From Arthrobacter celericrescens (GTDB lineage Bacteria; Actinomycetota; Actinomycetes; Actinomycetales; Micrococcaceae), in assembly GCF_003614925.1 (NCBI RefSeq), contig NZ_QYLP01000022.1, positions 1 through 64,000 of the forward strand: 64,000 nt of DNA, in the 5' to 3' direction. A program made the translations under genes and the position numbers. The notes under the pieces were generated by a model that made no database searches, was not told the DNA's origin, and saw only the letters and a list, made by a program, of their open reading frames with translations. This document shows, one piece after another, positions 49,906 through 59,046 of this stretch. The stretch's first letter is position 1; each line of letters starts with the position of its first letter.

Positions 49906-51812
49906 ACGAAGGCTTGAAATCCGTTCGCAAGTTTCTCTGGCACCTGCGGACCGGCGGGCCCGCCCAAGCCAGGACATGGCTTGAGCGCGAGGCCGCCGCA
50001 GCAGGGTACCGCAAGCTTGAAACGGTCCGGGGAGCCGAAGGCGCCTGGGTGGGCCGTGGTCGCCGGAAGCGGCTCAGGTTCCGGCCGGCGGAGCCCGGCC
50101 GACGGCGGGACGCACCGGAGGCCCCAGCCACCGTGGCGGTCATCCTTGACGACTTCTCCCTGCTCGCCTTCGGCGAAGAGTGGAACTGCATCCAGCTCTC
50201 GCCCCGGGACTGGGAGGACCAGCTCTCCGAAAACCCGGTTGACCTGCTGTTCGTCGAATCCGCCTGGGCAGGGAACGGCGGACGCTGGTCCGGGAAGATC
50301 GCAGGGGCCGGCGGCGACCCGGCCCTGTCCGGGCTGACCTCCTGGTGCCGGGCACACGGCATCCCCACGGTCTTCTGGAACAAGGAAGACCCGCCCCACT
50401 ACGACGACTTCATTACCGCCGCGAAACTCTTCGACGTCGTCTTCACCAGCGACTCCGGCCGGCTGGACGCCTACCGGAAGGACCTCGGGCACGACAGGGT
50501 GGACGTGCTGTCCTTTGCGGCACAGCCGCGGATCCACAACCCCGTGCGGCCAAGGTACGGCTGGCACGAACGGGACGTCGCGTTCGCCGGGATGTATTTT
50601 GCCGAAAAGTACCCCGAGCGGCGCCAACAACTGGACCTCCTGCTCTCCGCCGCCGTGGCAGCCTCGCCGTCCATGGACACCGGCCTGGAGATCTTCGCCC
50701 GGCACGCCGGCACCGACCCGAAGTACCGCTTCCCGGAACCATTTGAAAACCGCGTGGTGGGCTCGCTGGATTACGCGGAAATGCTTACCGCCTACAAGGC
50801 ATATAAAACGTTCCTCAACGTGAATTCGGTGGTGGATTCGCCCACCATGTGTTCACGGCGGGTATTTGAGGTATTGGCCGCCGGGGCCAACATCGTCACC
50901 ACGCCCAGCAAAGCGATCGGGAATTACTTTTCCGACGACGAAATCTTCAGCGTCTCAAACGAGGCCGAAGCGGAGCAACTCCTCAAAGCGCTCGCGCGGA
51001 ATCCCGAATTGGGCGACCGGCAGCTGCACCGGGCGCAGCGCCGGATCTGGCAGGAGCACACTTACCGCGCACGCAGCGACCAGGTTTTGGCGGCCGCCGC
51101 GCCGCACCTGGCCCGGCCCCCGCTGCGGCCCTCCGTGTCCGCCCTGGTGTCCACCATCCGCCCGTGGCAGCTTGAGCACGTCTTCCGGACCGTGGCGAGC
51201 CAGCGCGACGTCGACGTCGAACTCGTGCTGCTGACGCACGGCTTCGACGTCGAGCCCGGGGAACTGGACCGCTTGCGGAAAACGCACGGAGTAGAGGACG
51301 TGGTCCTGCTTGCCGCAGGCAAGGACCGGAGCCTGGGGGAGTGCCTGAACCAGTGTGTTTCCGCGGCCTCCGGGGACGTGTTCACCAAGATGGATGACGA
51401 CGACTATTACGCGCCGGAATACCTGAGTGACCAATTGCACGCGCTGGGCTTTTCGGCCGCCGACGTTGTGGGAAAACAGGCCCATTACATGTACCTCGAA
51501 GCGCCGAACGCCACGCTGCTTCGCTTCCCGGAGTGGGAGCATCGTTATACTCGAACGGTCATGGGCCCAACCATCATGGCTTCGGCGGACACGTTCCGAA
51601 GCACTCCATTCGCCGCTCTCGGCAGCGGAGAGGACAGCCAATTCCTCAGAGATGTAGTGGCTGACGGGCTCATCGTCTATTCCTCAGACCGGTTCAACTA
51701 CTGTCAACAGCGTGCCAGCACAGGGCACACATGGAAGGTAAGCGATTCCGAACTGCTCTCCAGTGGTTCTTTGAAATTTTTTGGAAACTACAGGGACGAA
51801 GTCTCTGTCTAA
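49902..51812 (+). CDS. CgeB-like glycosyltransferase fused to a GT2-like domain
   Basis: This 636-residue protein joins two transferase modules. Residues about 75-385 are CgeB-like: LLFVESAWAG, PTVFWNKEDPPHY, FLNVNSVVDSPTMCSRRVFE. Residues about 390-600 are GT2-like (GT-A): SVSALVSTIRP, then FTKMDDDDYYAPEYL, where D498-D501 would bind the metal and donor. No membrane segments are seen. The GTG start overlaps the Wzt-type stop, so it belongs to the exporter operon. The GT2-like part departs from standard GT2 length, so its activity is an inference. Confidence 0.82.
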   Translation: MNEGLKSVRKFLWHLRTGGPAQARTWLEREAAAAGYRKLETVRGAEGAWVGRGRRKRLRFRPAEPGRRRDAPEAPATVAVILDDFSLLAFGEEWNCIQLSPRDWEDQLSENPVDLLFVESAWAGNGGRWSGKIAGAGGDPALSGLTSWCRAHGIPTVFWNKEDPPHYDDFITAAKLFDVVFTSDSGRLDAYRKDLGHDRVDVLSFAAQPRIHNPVRPRYGWHERDVAFAGMYFAEKYPERRQQLDLLLSAAVAASPSMDTGLEIFARHAGTDPKYRFPEPFENRVVGSLDYAEMLTAYKAYKTFLNVNSVVDSPTMCSRRVFEVLAAGANIVTTPSKAIGNYFSDDEIFSVSNEAEAEQLLKALARNPELGDRQLHRAQRRIWQEHTYRARSDQVLAAAAPHLARPPLRPSVSALVSTIRPWQLEHVFRTVASQRDVDVELVLLTHGFDVEPGELDRLRKTHGVEDVVLLAAGKDRSLGECLNQCVSAASGDVFTKMDDDDYYAPEYLSDQLHALGFSAADVVGKQAHYMYLEAPNATLLRFPEWEHRYTRTVMGPTIMASADTFRSTPFAALGSGEDSQFLRDVVADGLIVYSSDRFNYCQQRASTGHTWKVSDSELLSSGSLKFFGNYRDEVSV

Positions 51813-51827
51813 ACGGGGGTGTTTGGA

Positions 51828-53075
51828 ATGAATACAATCGAAAACGTAGCGGTCGTCGGTCTTGGTTACATTGGTTTGCCGACTGCAGCAATCCTGGCCG
51901 GAAACGATATCCACGTCATCGGCGTTGACGTCAACCAAGGCACCGTGGACGCGGTCAACCGTGGAGAGGTTCCGTTCGTAGAACCGGACCTTGCATCGTA
52001 CGTGGCCGGTGCGGTCAGCCAGAAGAAGCTCAGCGCTTCACTGGAAACTCCGGCGGCACAGGCGTACATCGTGGCCGTACCCACGCCGTTCAACCCGGAC
52101 CGCACCGCGGACGTCACCTACATCAAGGCCGCGGCGCGCGCCATTGCCCCGCAGCTCGTGGGCGACGAACTCGTGATCCTCGAGTCCACGTCCCCTCCCG
52201 GTACCACCCAGCTGCTGGGCGACTACCTCATCAGCCTGCGTCCCGACCTGAGCCTGGATGGCGCCGACGGCAAGCCGGCCATCCACGTGGCCCACTGCCC
52301 GGAGCGCGTGCTGCCCGGCCGCATCATGATCGAGCTCGTCACCAACGACCGCATCGTCGGCGGCCTGACGCCCAAGGCCGCCGAACTGGCACGGGCCCTG
52401 TACGCAGTCTTCTGCCAGGGCGAAATCCTGGTCACCGACGCGGCAACTGCCGAAATGGCCAAGCTCGTGGAGAACTCCTACCGCGACGTCAACATCGCCT
52501 TCGCCAATGAACTCTCCGTCATCAGCGACAAGCTCGGCATCAACGTCTGGGAACTCATCAAGCTGGCGAACCACCACCCGCGGGTCAACATCCTGCAGCC
52601 GGGCCCCGGCGTCGGCGGCCACTGCATCGCCGTCGACCCGTGGTTCATCGTGGCGGCAGCGCCCGAGGAGGCACAGCTGATCCGCCAGGCCCGGGAGACC
52701 AACGACGCCAAGCCCGAATGGGTCGTCAAGAAGGTCCTCGACGCCGTAGGCGACAAGGCTGCCCCGAAGGTCGCAGTGCTTGGCCTGGCGTTCAAGGCAA
52801 ACATCGACGACCTGCGCGAGTCGCCCGCGGTGGCCATTGTGGAGAAGCTGAGCGCGAAGGTCGACGGCGCGGAGCTGCTGGTCGTGGAACCCCACGTCGA
52901 GAGCCTGCCCCGCCAGCTCGCAGGCCTGGCCAACGTCACGCTGGGCGACGCCGCGGCCTCCATCGAGGCAGCTGACGCGGTCCTCCTGCTCGTGGACCAC
53001 GACGACTTCAAGGAGATCGACCGCACGGTCCTTGAAGGCAAGGCCGTGATCGACACCCGCGGAATCTGGCAGTAG
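51828..53075 (+). CDS. wecC: UDP-N-acetyl-D-mannosamine dehydrogenase
   Basis: This 415-residue member of the UDP-glucose/GDP-mannose dehydrogenase family oxidises a UDP-HexNAc to the uronic acid. It has the cofactor loop VAVVGLGYIGLPTAAIL, the catalytic C266 in GPGVGGHCIAVDPWF, and a C-terminal VAVLGLAFKANIDDLRESPA. The GGHCI context favours UDP-ManNAc over UDP-Glc. This predicts a ManNAc-uronic acid (or similar) residue in the exported polymer. The ATG at 51828 has GGGGG upstream; a GTG nine bases earlier is in frame. No wecB epimerase lies in the window. Confidence 0.9.
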   Translation: MNTIENVAVVGLGYIGLPTAAILAGNDIHVIGVDVNQGTVDAVNRGEVPFVEPDLASYVAGAVSQKKLSASLETPAAQAYIVAVPTPFNPDRTADVTYIKAAARAIAPQLVGDELVILESTSPPGTTQLLGDYLISLRPDLSLDGADGKPAIHVAHCPERVLPGRIMIELVTNDRIVGGLTPKAAELARALYAVFCQGEILVTDAATAEMAKLVENSYRDVNIAFANELSVISDKLGINVWELIKLANHHPRVNILQPGPGVGGHCIAVDPWFIVAAAPEEAQLIRQARETNDAKPEWVVKKVLDAVGDKAAPKVAVLGLAFKANIDDLRESPAVAIVEKLSAKVDGAELLVVEPHVESLPRQLAGLANVTLGDAAASIEAADAVLLLVDHDDFKEIDRTVLEGKAVIDTRGIWQ

Positions 53076-53100
53076 GAACGGAGGGCTCGGAGACCTGTTG

Positions 53101-56100
53101 ATGAAGCACCCTGACGAATCGGCACAGACTTCCGCTTTGCAGTTGGCGAAGCGCAGACGGTACGCGAGCGACACGGACGAACTGATCCGTGAGTACGAAC
53201 GTGTCGTCAAGGAAGCCAAGAGACAAGCCAGGAAGGCCGGAGACCTCGACAAGGACCTGCGGGCCATGCGCCGCGCCAGGGACGGCTTCAAAGACAGGCT
53301 CACCCGGGCCGAGGCTGAAAACACGCAGCTCAAGACCACCCTTCGGAGGCTCCGGCAATCCCGGAGCCTCCGGCTCGGGCGGTCCCTGACGGCACCGTAC
53401 GCTATGGCTAAGCGGGCCGCACGGAAGCTGAAGGCGGCTGCGTCGTCGTTCCGTCCGGCGTCGTTCTTCCCGACGGCGAAGCCCGCCCTGCCGGCGGCTC
53501 AGCCGGCAACTGCAGCGGCTCAGCCCGCGACCGCGGCTGCGAAGGCCCCGGCGGCTGCCCCGAAGGCTGCGCCGTCGAAGCCCACGGACGCGAAGCCCGC
53601 AGCTTCCAAACCCGCGCCGCGCAAGGAAGCTCCCGCCCACGAGCAGCTTCTCGCCGAGTTCCAGGCCGCTCCCTCCAAGGGGAGCCTGCTGAAGCTGGTG
53701 ATGCACGAATACTTCGTCCGCGGCGACGTCGCCCTGCCGGCCTCCCGGATTTCCGAACACCGGGACCTCTTGACCGCACTCACGGCCAAGGACAAGCAGA
53801 TTGTCGAAAACATCCAGGGACAGAACGCCCTCCTGGAATCCGGGATCTTCGTGTCACCGAAGCAGCCCAATCCCGGTTACCTCGTGGAACGCGGCCGGGT
53901 CATGTACTGTGCGCACAGCACCGGCCACTTCAACAGCAACGGATACTCGACCCGCACGGCCGGTCTCGTCACCGGCCTGGTGGACAACGGCGAGGACGTC
54001 GTCGTCGCGGCCCGTCCCGGCTACCCCTGGGACGCACGCACCGACGTGCCCGCACCCGGCCAGCGCAGGTTCGAACGCAAGATCGCCGGCGTCCCGCACG
54101 TCTTCAACCCGGGCCCGGACCTGTCGAAGGACCGGCTCGACCACTACCTGATGAACGCGGCGGACGTGATCGTCCGGGAAGCGCAGCGGAACCGCGTCGC
54201 CGTCATCCACGCGGCCTCCAACTACGTCACGGCGCTGCCCGCCCTCATGGCCGCCCGGCGGCTCGGACTTCCCTTCGTCTACGAAGTCCGGGGCATCTGG
54301 GAGATCACCGAGCTCTCCAACAAGCCGTGGTGGAACGAAAGCGACCGCTACAAGCTCGCCGTCAAGCTTGAAGCCCTGGTGGTCCAGGAGGCGGACCGCG
54401 TCCTGGCGATCACCAAGCAGGTCCGCGAGGAACTGATCAGCCGGGGCGCCGACCCGGCCACGATCGAGCTCCTCCCGAACTCGGTCGACACCGATGCCTT
54501 CAAACCGATGCCGCCAAAGGCCGATCTCCGGGCCAAGCTCGGCCTGCCCGAAGACGCCACCGTGATCGGCTACACCGGCAGCCTCGTTGCCTACGAAGGC
54601 CTGCCCGACCTTCTGGAAGCCACCAGGATCCTGGTGGACCAGGGCCTGGACGTGCGCTGCGTGATCGTCGGCGACGGCACGCAACTTAGTGAATTGAAGA
54701 AGACCGTCGGCGAGCTGGGACTCGGCAAGCATGTCGTCTTCACCGGACGGGTTCCGGCGAAGTCGGTCAAGGACTACGTGAGCCTGTTCGACATCATGCC
54801 TTGCCCGCGGCGCCGTTTCCCCGTCACCGAAATGGTTTCGCCCCTCAAACCTCTCGAGGCCATGGCCAGTAGCAAGGCCGTGGTCCTGTCCGACCTCGGA
54901 CCGTTGCGGGATCTTGCCGGCCGTTCCCAGGACCGGGCCCTGCTCTGCAGCCCGGGGGACCCGGCGTCCCTTGCCGCCGTCCTGCGCCGCCTGGTCGAAG
55001 ACCCCCAGCTGCGCTCGGAAATGGGCCGACGCGCCCGGTTGTGGACCATCGGGCACAGGACCTGGGCCCAGGCTTCCGAAACGGCAGCGGCCACGCACGC
55101 CGCGGCACGCTCCATTGCCGGCACCCCGGATGCAGCGAAGCCCCTCCGCGCCCACCGCATCGGCATCATCGCGGACCAGTTCACCACGGAAGGCCTCCTT
55201 CCCGAAGCCGAGTTCGTGGTCCTCGACCCCGCCACCTGGCGGAGCCAGCTTGAGGCCAACCCCATCGACGCCCTGTTCGTCGAATCCGCCTGGGAAGGCG
55301 TCGACGGCCTGTGGCGGCAGAAGGTCGGCTACTACGGCGACGAGCCCTTCGCGGTCCTGCGGAACCTGCTGCGGTACTGCAACGCCAACGCGGTGCCGAC
55401 CGTCTTCTGGAACAAGGAAGACCCCGTGCACTTCAACCGCTTCAGGGTTACGGCCAAGTACTTCGACCACGTCTTCACGACCGACGCCGAATGCATCCCG
55501 AAGTACCTCGAAAGCGCCGGCGGCCGGCTGAAGACCGTGGCTTCCCTGCCCTTTTACGCACAGCCGAGCCTGCACAACCCCCTGCCGTCGGAGCGGCCCT
55601 ATGAACACTCCGTCGCCTACGCGGGTTCCTACTACGGCGAGAAATACCCGAAGCGGTCCACCGAGCTGGCACGCCTGCTCGGCGCCGCACGCAACGCCGG
55701 CCTGGCCATCTACGACCGCCAGCATCTCAACCCGGACAGCCCCTACCGCTTCCCGGCGGAACTGGCCGGCTACGTCCGCGGCGGCCTGGCCTACGGGGAC
55801 ATGGTGGATGCCTACAAGGCGCACCCGGTCCACATCAACGTCAACTCGGTGGACGCCTCGCCCACCATGTTCTCCCGGCGGGTCATGGAAGTCGCAGCCT
55901 CCGGCGGCGCCGTGGTCAGCGGCACGGGCCGGGGGGTCCGTGAGGTCCTCAACGGCCTGGTGCCGGTGGTTTCCAGCAAGGACGAAGCCGAACTCATCAT
56001 CGAAGAATGGATGGGCAACGAAGCGGTCAGGCTGCGCGATGCCTGGCTTGCCTACCGCTACGTCCACCGCGGACACACGGCCGGGCACCGCCTGGCCTTC

Positions 56101-57612
56101 GCCCTCCGCACCGCAGGCCTGGTGGTCCGCGCACCGGAGCTTCCTTCCTATGCCGTCTTCCTTCCGGAGGCCACCCCGGAACTGTTGGCTGAAACGCAGG
56201 CCCAGACGGTGCGTCCCCGTGCGGTCTTTGCCCCGTCCGGCCACGACGGCGTCAGCTACGCCGTCGACGTCGAAGACGCCCGCCGGAAGGCGGCCGAACA
56301 AAGCATCGATTTCCTCGGCAGCCTCCCTGGCGACACCGCAGACCGGACGGCCTTCGAGGACCTCCTGACGGCCACCACGTTCGGTGCCTGGGACAGGATC
56401 GGCTACAGCGAAAGCGGACTCGGAACCAAGGGCCTCGGGCTCGTCCAGCCCGGCACCGGGAACCCGGAGCTGCCCGCCATCGCAGCGACCGGCACCGGGG
56501 ACGGTACCGGCATCCGGACTTCCGACGCGGCACTCACAGTGCGCAGGACCCTGCTCCGCAGCGAACGCCCGGCGGTTGTCCACGACGTGGCTCCCCGGAA
56601 GCAGACGGTCCTGGTCGCCGGCCACGACCTGAAGTTCGCCACCGGCATCGTCGAGGAACTCCAGCACCACGGACACACCGTCGTCTTCGACAAATGGCTG
56701 GACCACAACAAGCACGATCCGGAACAGAGCGAAGCGCTCCTGAAGACCGCCGACGTCGTCTTCTGCGAATGGGGGCTCGGCAACGCCCTCTGGTATTCGA
56801 AGAAGAAGCTTCCGCATCAGCGGCTGGTAATGCGGGTCCACTCCCAGGAGATCTTCCGCCCCTACCTCAAGGACGTCGCCTTCGGCGCAGTCGATTCCGT
56901 GGTCTTCGTCGGCCGGCACATCGCGGACATCGCAGTGCGGGACCACAAGGTGCCTGCCAAGAAGTCCGTGATCGTGCCGAACCCGGTGAACCCGGCCGGC
57001 GACGCGCAGGCCAAGGACGACGACCACCGCTTCCACTTGGGCCTGGTGGGAATCGTCCCGGCCCAGAAGCACCTGGACAGGGCGCTGGACGTGCTCAAGG
57101 CACTCCGGGCGAAGGACAACCGCTACCGGCTATTCGTCAAGGGCAAGCGGCCCGAGGAATTCGCCTGGATGGCCAACCGCCCCGAGGAAATGCGCTTCTA
57201 CGAGGAGCAGTACGCGCGGATCGCCGAAGACCCCGACCTGGCCGGAGCCGTCACGTTCGACCCGCACGGCAACGACATGGCGGAGTGGTACGGGAAGATC
57301 GGCGTGGTCCTGTCCGTGAGCGATTTCGAATCATTCCACCTGACGCTCGCAGACGGCGCCATGAACGGCGCCGTCCCGGCCAGCCTCGCCTGGCCCGGCG
57401 CAGACCAGATCTACCCGACGTCGTGGCTGGCCGCGAGCGTCGACGAAATGGTGCAGCACATCGAGGAGAAGACCGCTTCCCCTGAAGGATGGCGCGCCAA
57501 CGCGGCGGAGGCCCGGGCCTTCGTGGAGCAGCGCTTCAGCAAGGACGAGGTACTCACAGCCCTCTGCGCCCGGATCCTGGGCGCGCCGGTGCTGACGGAC
57601 GGCGGTCGGTAG
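53101..57612 (+). CDS. Giant multi-module glycosyltransferase (coiled coil, GT4, CgeB-like, GT-B)
   Basis: This 1503-residue cytoplasmic protein begins with a coiled coil (about 25-115) and an Ala/Pro/Lys-rich tether (about 115-180). Module A (about 265-680) is a full GT4 domain: RVMYCAHSTGHFNSNGYS, VYEVRGIWEI, GYTGSLVAYEGLPDLLE, SPLKPLEAMAS. Module C (about 685-1100) is CgeB-like: FVESAWEGVDGLW, VFWNKEDPVHFNRF, SPTMFSRRVMEVAASGG. Module B (about 1165-1503) is a GT-B domain opening with TVLVAGHDLKFA and ending with SVSDFESFHLTLADGAMNG. B and C are close relatives of the B and C modules in the 1472-residue protein but stand in a different order. It starts at ATG 53101 (a TTG precedes it) behind GGAG. 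Confidence 0.88.
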   Translation: MKHPDESAQTSALQLAKRRRYASDTDELIREYERVVKEAKRQARKAGDLDKDLRAMRRARDGFKDRLTRAEAENTQLKTTLRRLRQSRSLRLGRSLTAPYAMAKRAARKLKAAASSFRPASFFPTAKPALPAAQPATAAAQPATAAAKAPAAAPKAAPSKPTDAKPAASKPAPRKEAPAHEQLLAEFQAAPSKGSLLKLVMHEYFVRGDVALPASRISEHRDLLTALTAKDKQIVENIQGQNALLESGIFVSPKQPNPGYLVERGRVMYCAHSTGHFNSNGYSTRTAGLVTGLVDNGEDVVVAARPGYPWDARTDVPAPGQRRFERKIAGVPHVFNPGPDLSKDRLDHYLMNAADVIVREAQRNRVAVIHAASNYVTALPALMAARRLGLPFVYEVRGIWEITELSNKPWWNESDRYKLAVKLEALVVQEADRVLAITKQVREELISRGADPATIELLPNSVDTDAFKPMPPKADLRAKLGLPEDATVIGYTGSLVAYEGLPDLLEATRILVDQGLDVRCVIVGDGTQLSELKKTVGELGLGKHVVFTGRVPAKSVKDYVSLFDIMPCPRRRFPVTEMVSPLKPLEAMASSKAVVLSDLGPLRDLAGRSQDRALLCSPGDPASLAAVLRRLVEDPQLRSEMGRRARLWTIGHRTWAQASETAAATHAAARSIAGTPDAAKPLRAHRIGIIADQFTTEGLLPEAEFVVLDPATWRSQLEANPIDALFVESAWEGVDGLWRQKVGYYGDEPFAVLRNLLRYCNANAVPTVFWNKEDPVHFNRFRVTAKYFDHVFTTDAECIPKYLESAGGRLKTVASLPFYAQPSLHNPLPSERPYEHSVAYAGSYYGEKYPKRSTELARLLGAARNAGLAIYDRQHLNPDSPYRFPAELAGYVRGGLAYGDMVDAYKAHPVHINVNSVDASPTMFSRRVMEVAASGGAVVSGTGRGVREVLNGLVPVVSSKDEAELIIEEWMGNEAVRLRDAWLAYRYVHRGHTAGHRLAFALRTAGLVVRAPELPSYAVFLPEATPELLAETQAQTVRPRAVFAPSGHDGVSYAVDVEDARRKAAEQSIDFLGSLPGDTADRTAFEDLLTATTFGAWDRIGYSESGLGTKGLGLVQPGTGNPELPAIAATGTGDGTGIRTSDAALTVRRTLLRSERPAVVHDVAPRKQTVLVAGHDLKFATGIVEELQHHGHTVVFDKWLDHNKHDPEQSEALLKTADVVFCEWGLGNALWYSKKKLPHQRLVMRVHSQEIFRPYLKDVAFGAVDSVVFVGRHIADIAVRDHKVPAKKSVIVPNPVNPAGDAQAKDDDHRFHLGLVGIVPAQKHLDRALDVLKALRAKDNRYRLFVKGKRPEEFAWMANRPEEMRFYEEQYARIAEDPDLAGAVTFDPHGNDMAEWYGKIGVVLSVSDFESFHLTLADGAMNGAVPASLAWPGADQIYPTSWLAASVDEMVQHIEEKTASPEGWRANAAEARAFVEQRFSKDEVLTALCARILGAPVLTDGGR

Positions 57613-57613
57613 T

Positions 57614-59026
57614 TTGGTGTTGCTCCACAGTTCTGCCCGGGACCTGCTTTCGGCGTCGTTCCGTGATGCGGTGGTTGCCGCGTCCGGGCTCGACGTCGAA
57701 AGCGTGCGCCTGGACGCGTTCCCGGCCGGCGGACCCGAAGGATTCATCCTCCACGGCGATGCCGGGTCCGGAGGTCCCTGGGACCTCCGGCTCGGCATCC
57801 CCGAGGGGGCGCGGGTTGTCGCCCACGGGCACAGCGCGGCGTTCTGGGCGGAAGACGTCCAGTTCGGCGAACTGCATCTTGAGTGCACGACGCCGGCCCG
57901 GCTGTCCGTTGAGGCAAGTCCCGAAGGGCGGCAGCTCGCCCTGTCCGGCGAAGGGGGCAGCGTGCAGGTCCGCCTGCACCTTGACGGCTTCCTGCTGAAG
58001 GACCGCGGCATCGGACGCCCGGGCCTGAACTGGCTCCGGCACGACTCCGGGCGCTCGTTCAACTACCTGCTGGACCGGGCCGATCGAAGCAGCCGGGCGG
58101 ACCGTTCCGACGGGGCAGGCGCGGCAGCAGCCGGAAAGCTCCTGGTGGTCTTCTCGGCCATCGGCGCCGAATACGACTTCACCTTCAACTACCGGGCATC
58201 CCTGGAGCAGAGCCGCCTGTCGAAAGCGTTCATCATGGATGACTTCGGCCGGCAAGGGTCGTATTACTGGATGGACCACGGCGACGACTCGATCTTCCAG
58301 GAGACCCAGGGCCTGCTCGCGGCGCTTGTCGAAGACCTCGGCGTCGCCCTCGAGGACGTCATGTTCGCCGGTTCCTCGAAGGGCGCCACCGCGGCGCTGC
58401 TGCACGGCGTCACCCTGGGTGTCGGGAAGGTGCTGCTGGGCGCCCCCCAGTACCGGGTGGGGGACTACCTGTTCCATGCCGCCCCGCAGATCCTGGACTT
58501 CATGACGGGCGGAGCCACGGAGGAGCACCGGCGGTTCCTCAACGACAAGGCCAGGGACATCCTCGCCAACGGACACCGCAACACCGCCATCCGCGTGGCG
58601 GTGGGTTCCGCCGACCATCACCTGGCCTCCCACGTGGAACCGCTCCTGGAGGATGCCCGCGCTGCCGGTTACGAACCGGCCAGCCTCGTGCTTCCGGGCC
58701 TGCCCCACAGCGAGATCGGCCAGGTCTTTAAGCACCTGCTGTCCGCCGAAGTTGCCGACTTCGAACAGCGCAGCGGGCAGGAGCCCCTGCCGTATGCGTT
58801 GACCCGTAGCCCGGGGTCGGTCAGGCTCCAATGCTGGCCGGGGAACGGAGAGACCCTCGCGGTCCACCTGTTCGGCAAGGCAGGCATCCTCGAACAGCGT
58901 CCGCCGAGCGCTGACACGGACTTCACCTTCGCGCTCCCCGACGAGGAAGGCCAGGTGCGCGCCCGGGTCTTCCGGCGGGCGGCGTCCGGGTCCACCGTCC
59001 GTGCCTTCACCACGCACTGGGTCTAG
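57614..59026 (+). CDS. Alpha/beta-hydrolase-fold protein (Asp2-like)
   Basis: This 470-residue protein has a beta-rich N-terminal region (to about 160) and a hydrolase-like core: LLVVFSAIGAEYDFTFNYR, a nucleophile elbow G-S-S255-K-G in VMFAGSSKGATAALLHG, GAPQYRVGDYLF, and the late GLPHSEIG with a possible catalytic His. A C-terminal beta domain follows. The arrangement resembles the two hydrolase proteins of the first glycan block and Asp2-type glycan O-acetyltransferases, but the role is inferred. It begins with TTG (or GTG at 57617) one base after the stop of the giant glycosyltransferase. Confidence 0.72.
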   Translation: MVLLHSSARDLLSASFRDAVVAASGLDVESVRLDAFPAGGPEGFILHGDAGSGGPWDLRLGIPEGARVVAHGHSAAFWAEDVQFGELHLECTTPARLSVEASPEGRQLALSGEGGSVQVRLHLDGFLLKDRGIGRPGLNWLRHDSGRSFNYLLDRADRSSRADRSDGAGAAAAGKLLVVFSAIGAEYDFTFNYRASLEQSRLSKAFIMDDFGRQGSYYWMDHGDDSIFQETQGLLAALVEDLGVALEDVMFAGSSKGATAALLHGVTLGVGKVLLGAPQYRVGDYLFHAAPQILDFMTGGATEEHRRFLNDKARDILANGHRNTAIRVAVGSADHHLASHVEPLLEDARAAGYEPASLVLPGLPHSEIGQVFKHLLSAEVADFEQRSGQEPLPYALTRSPGSVRLQCWPGNGETLAVHLFGKAGILEQRPPSADTDFTFALPDEEGQVRARVFRRAASGSTVRAFTTHWV

Positions 59027-59046
59027 CTCCGTCCGGACAGGAGATT

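Noticed and set aside
53854-57072. A 1072-codon open frame on the minus strand opposite the giant glycosyltransferase
   Set aside because: It is an antisense shadow of a GC-rich gene. It is dominated by Gly, Val, Asp and Arg, shows no domain motif, and its plus-strand counterpart has clear glycosyltransferase modules.
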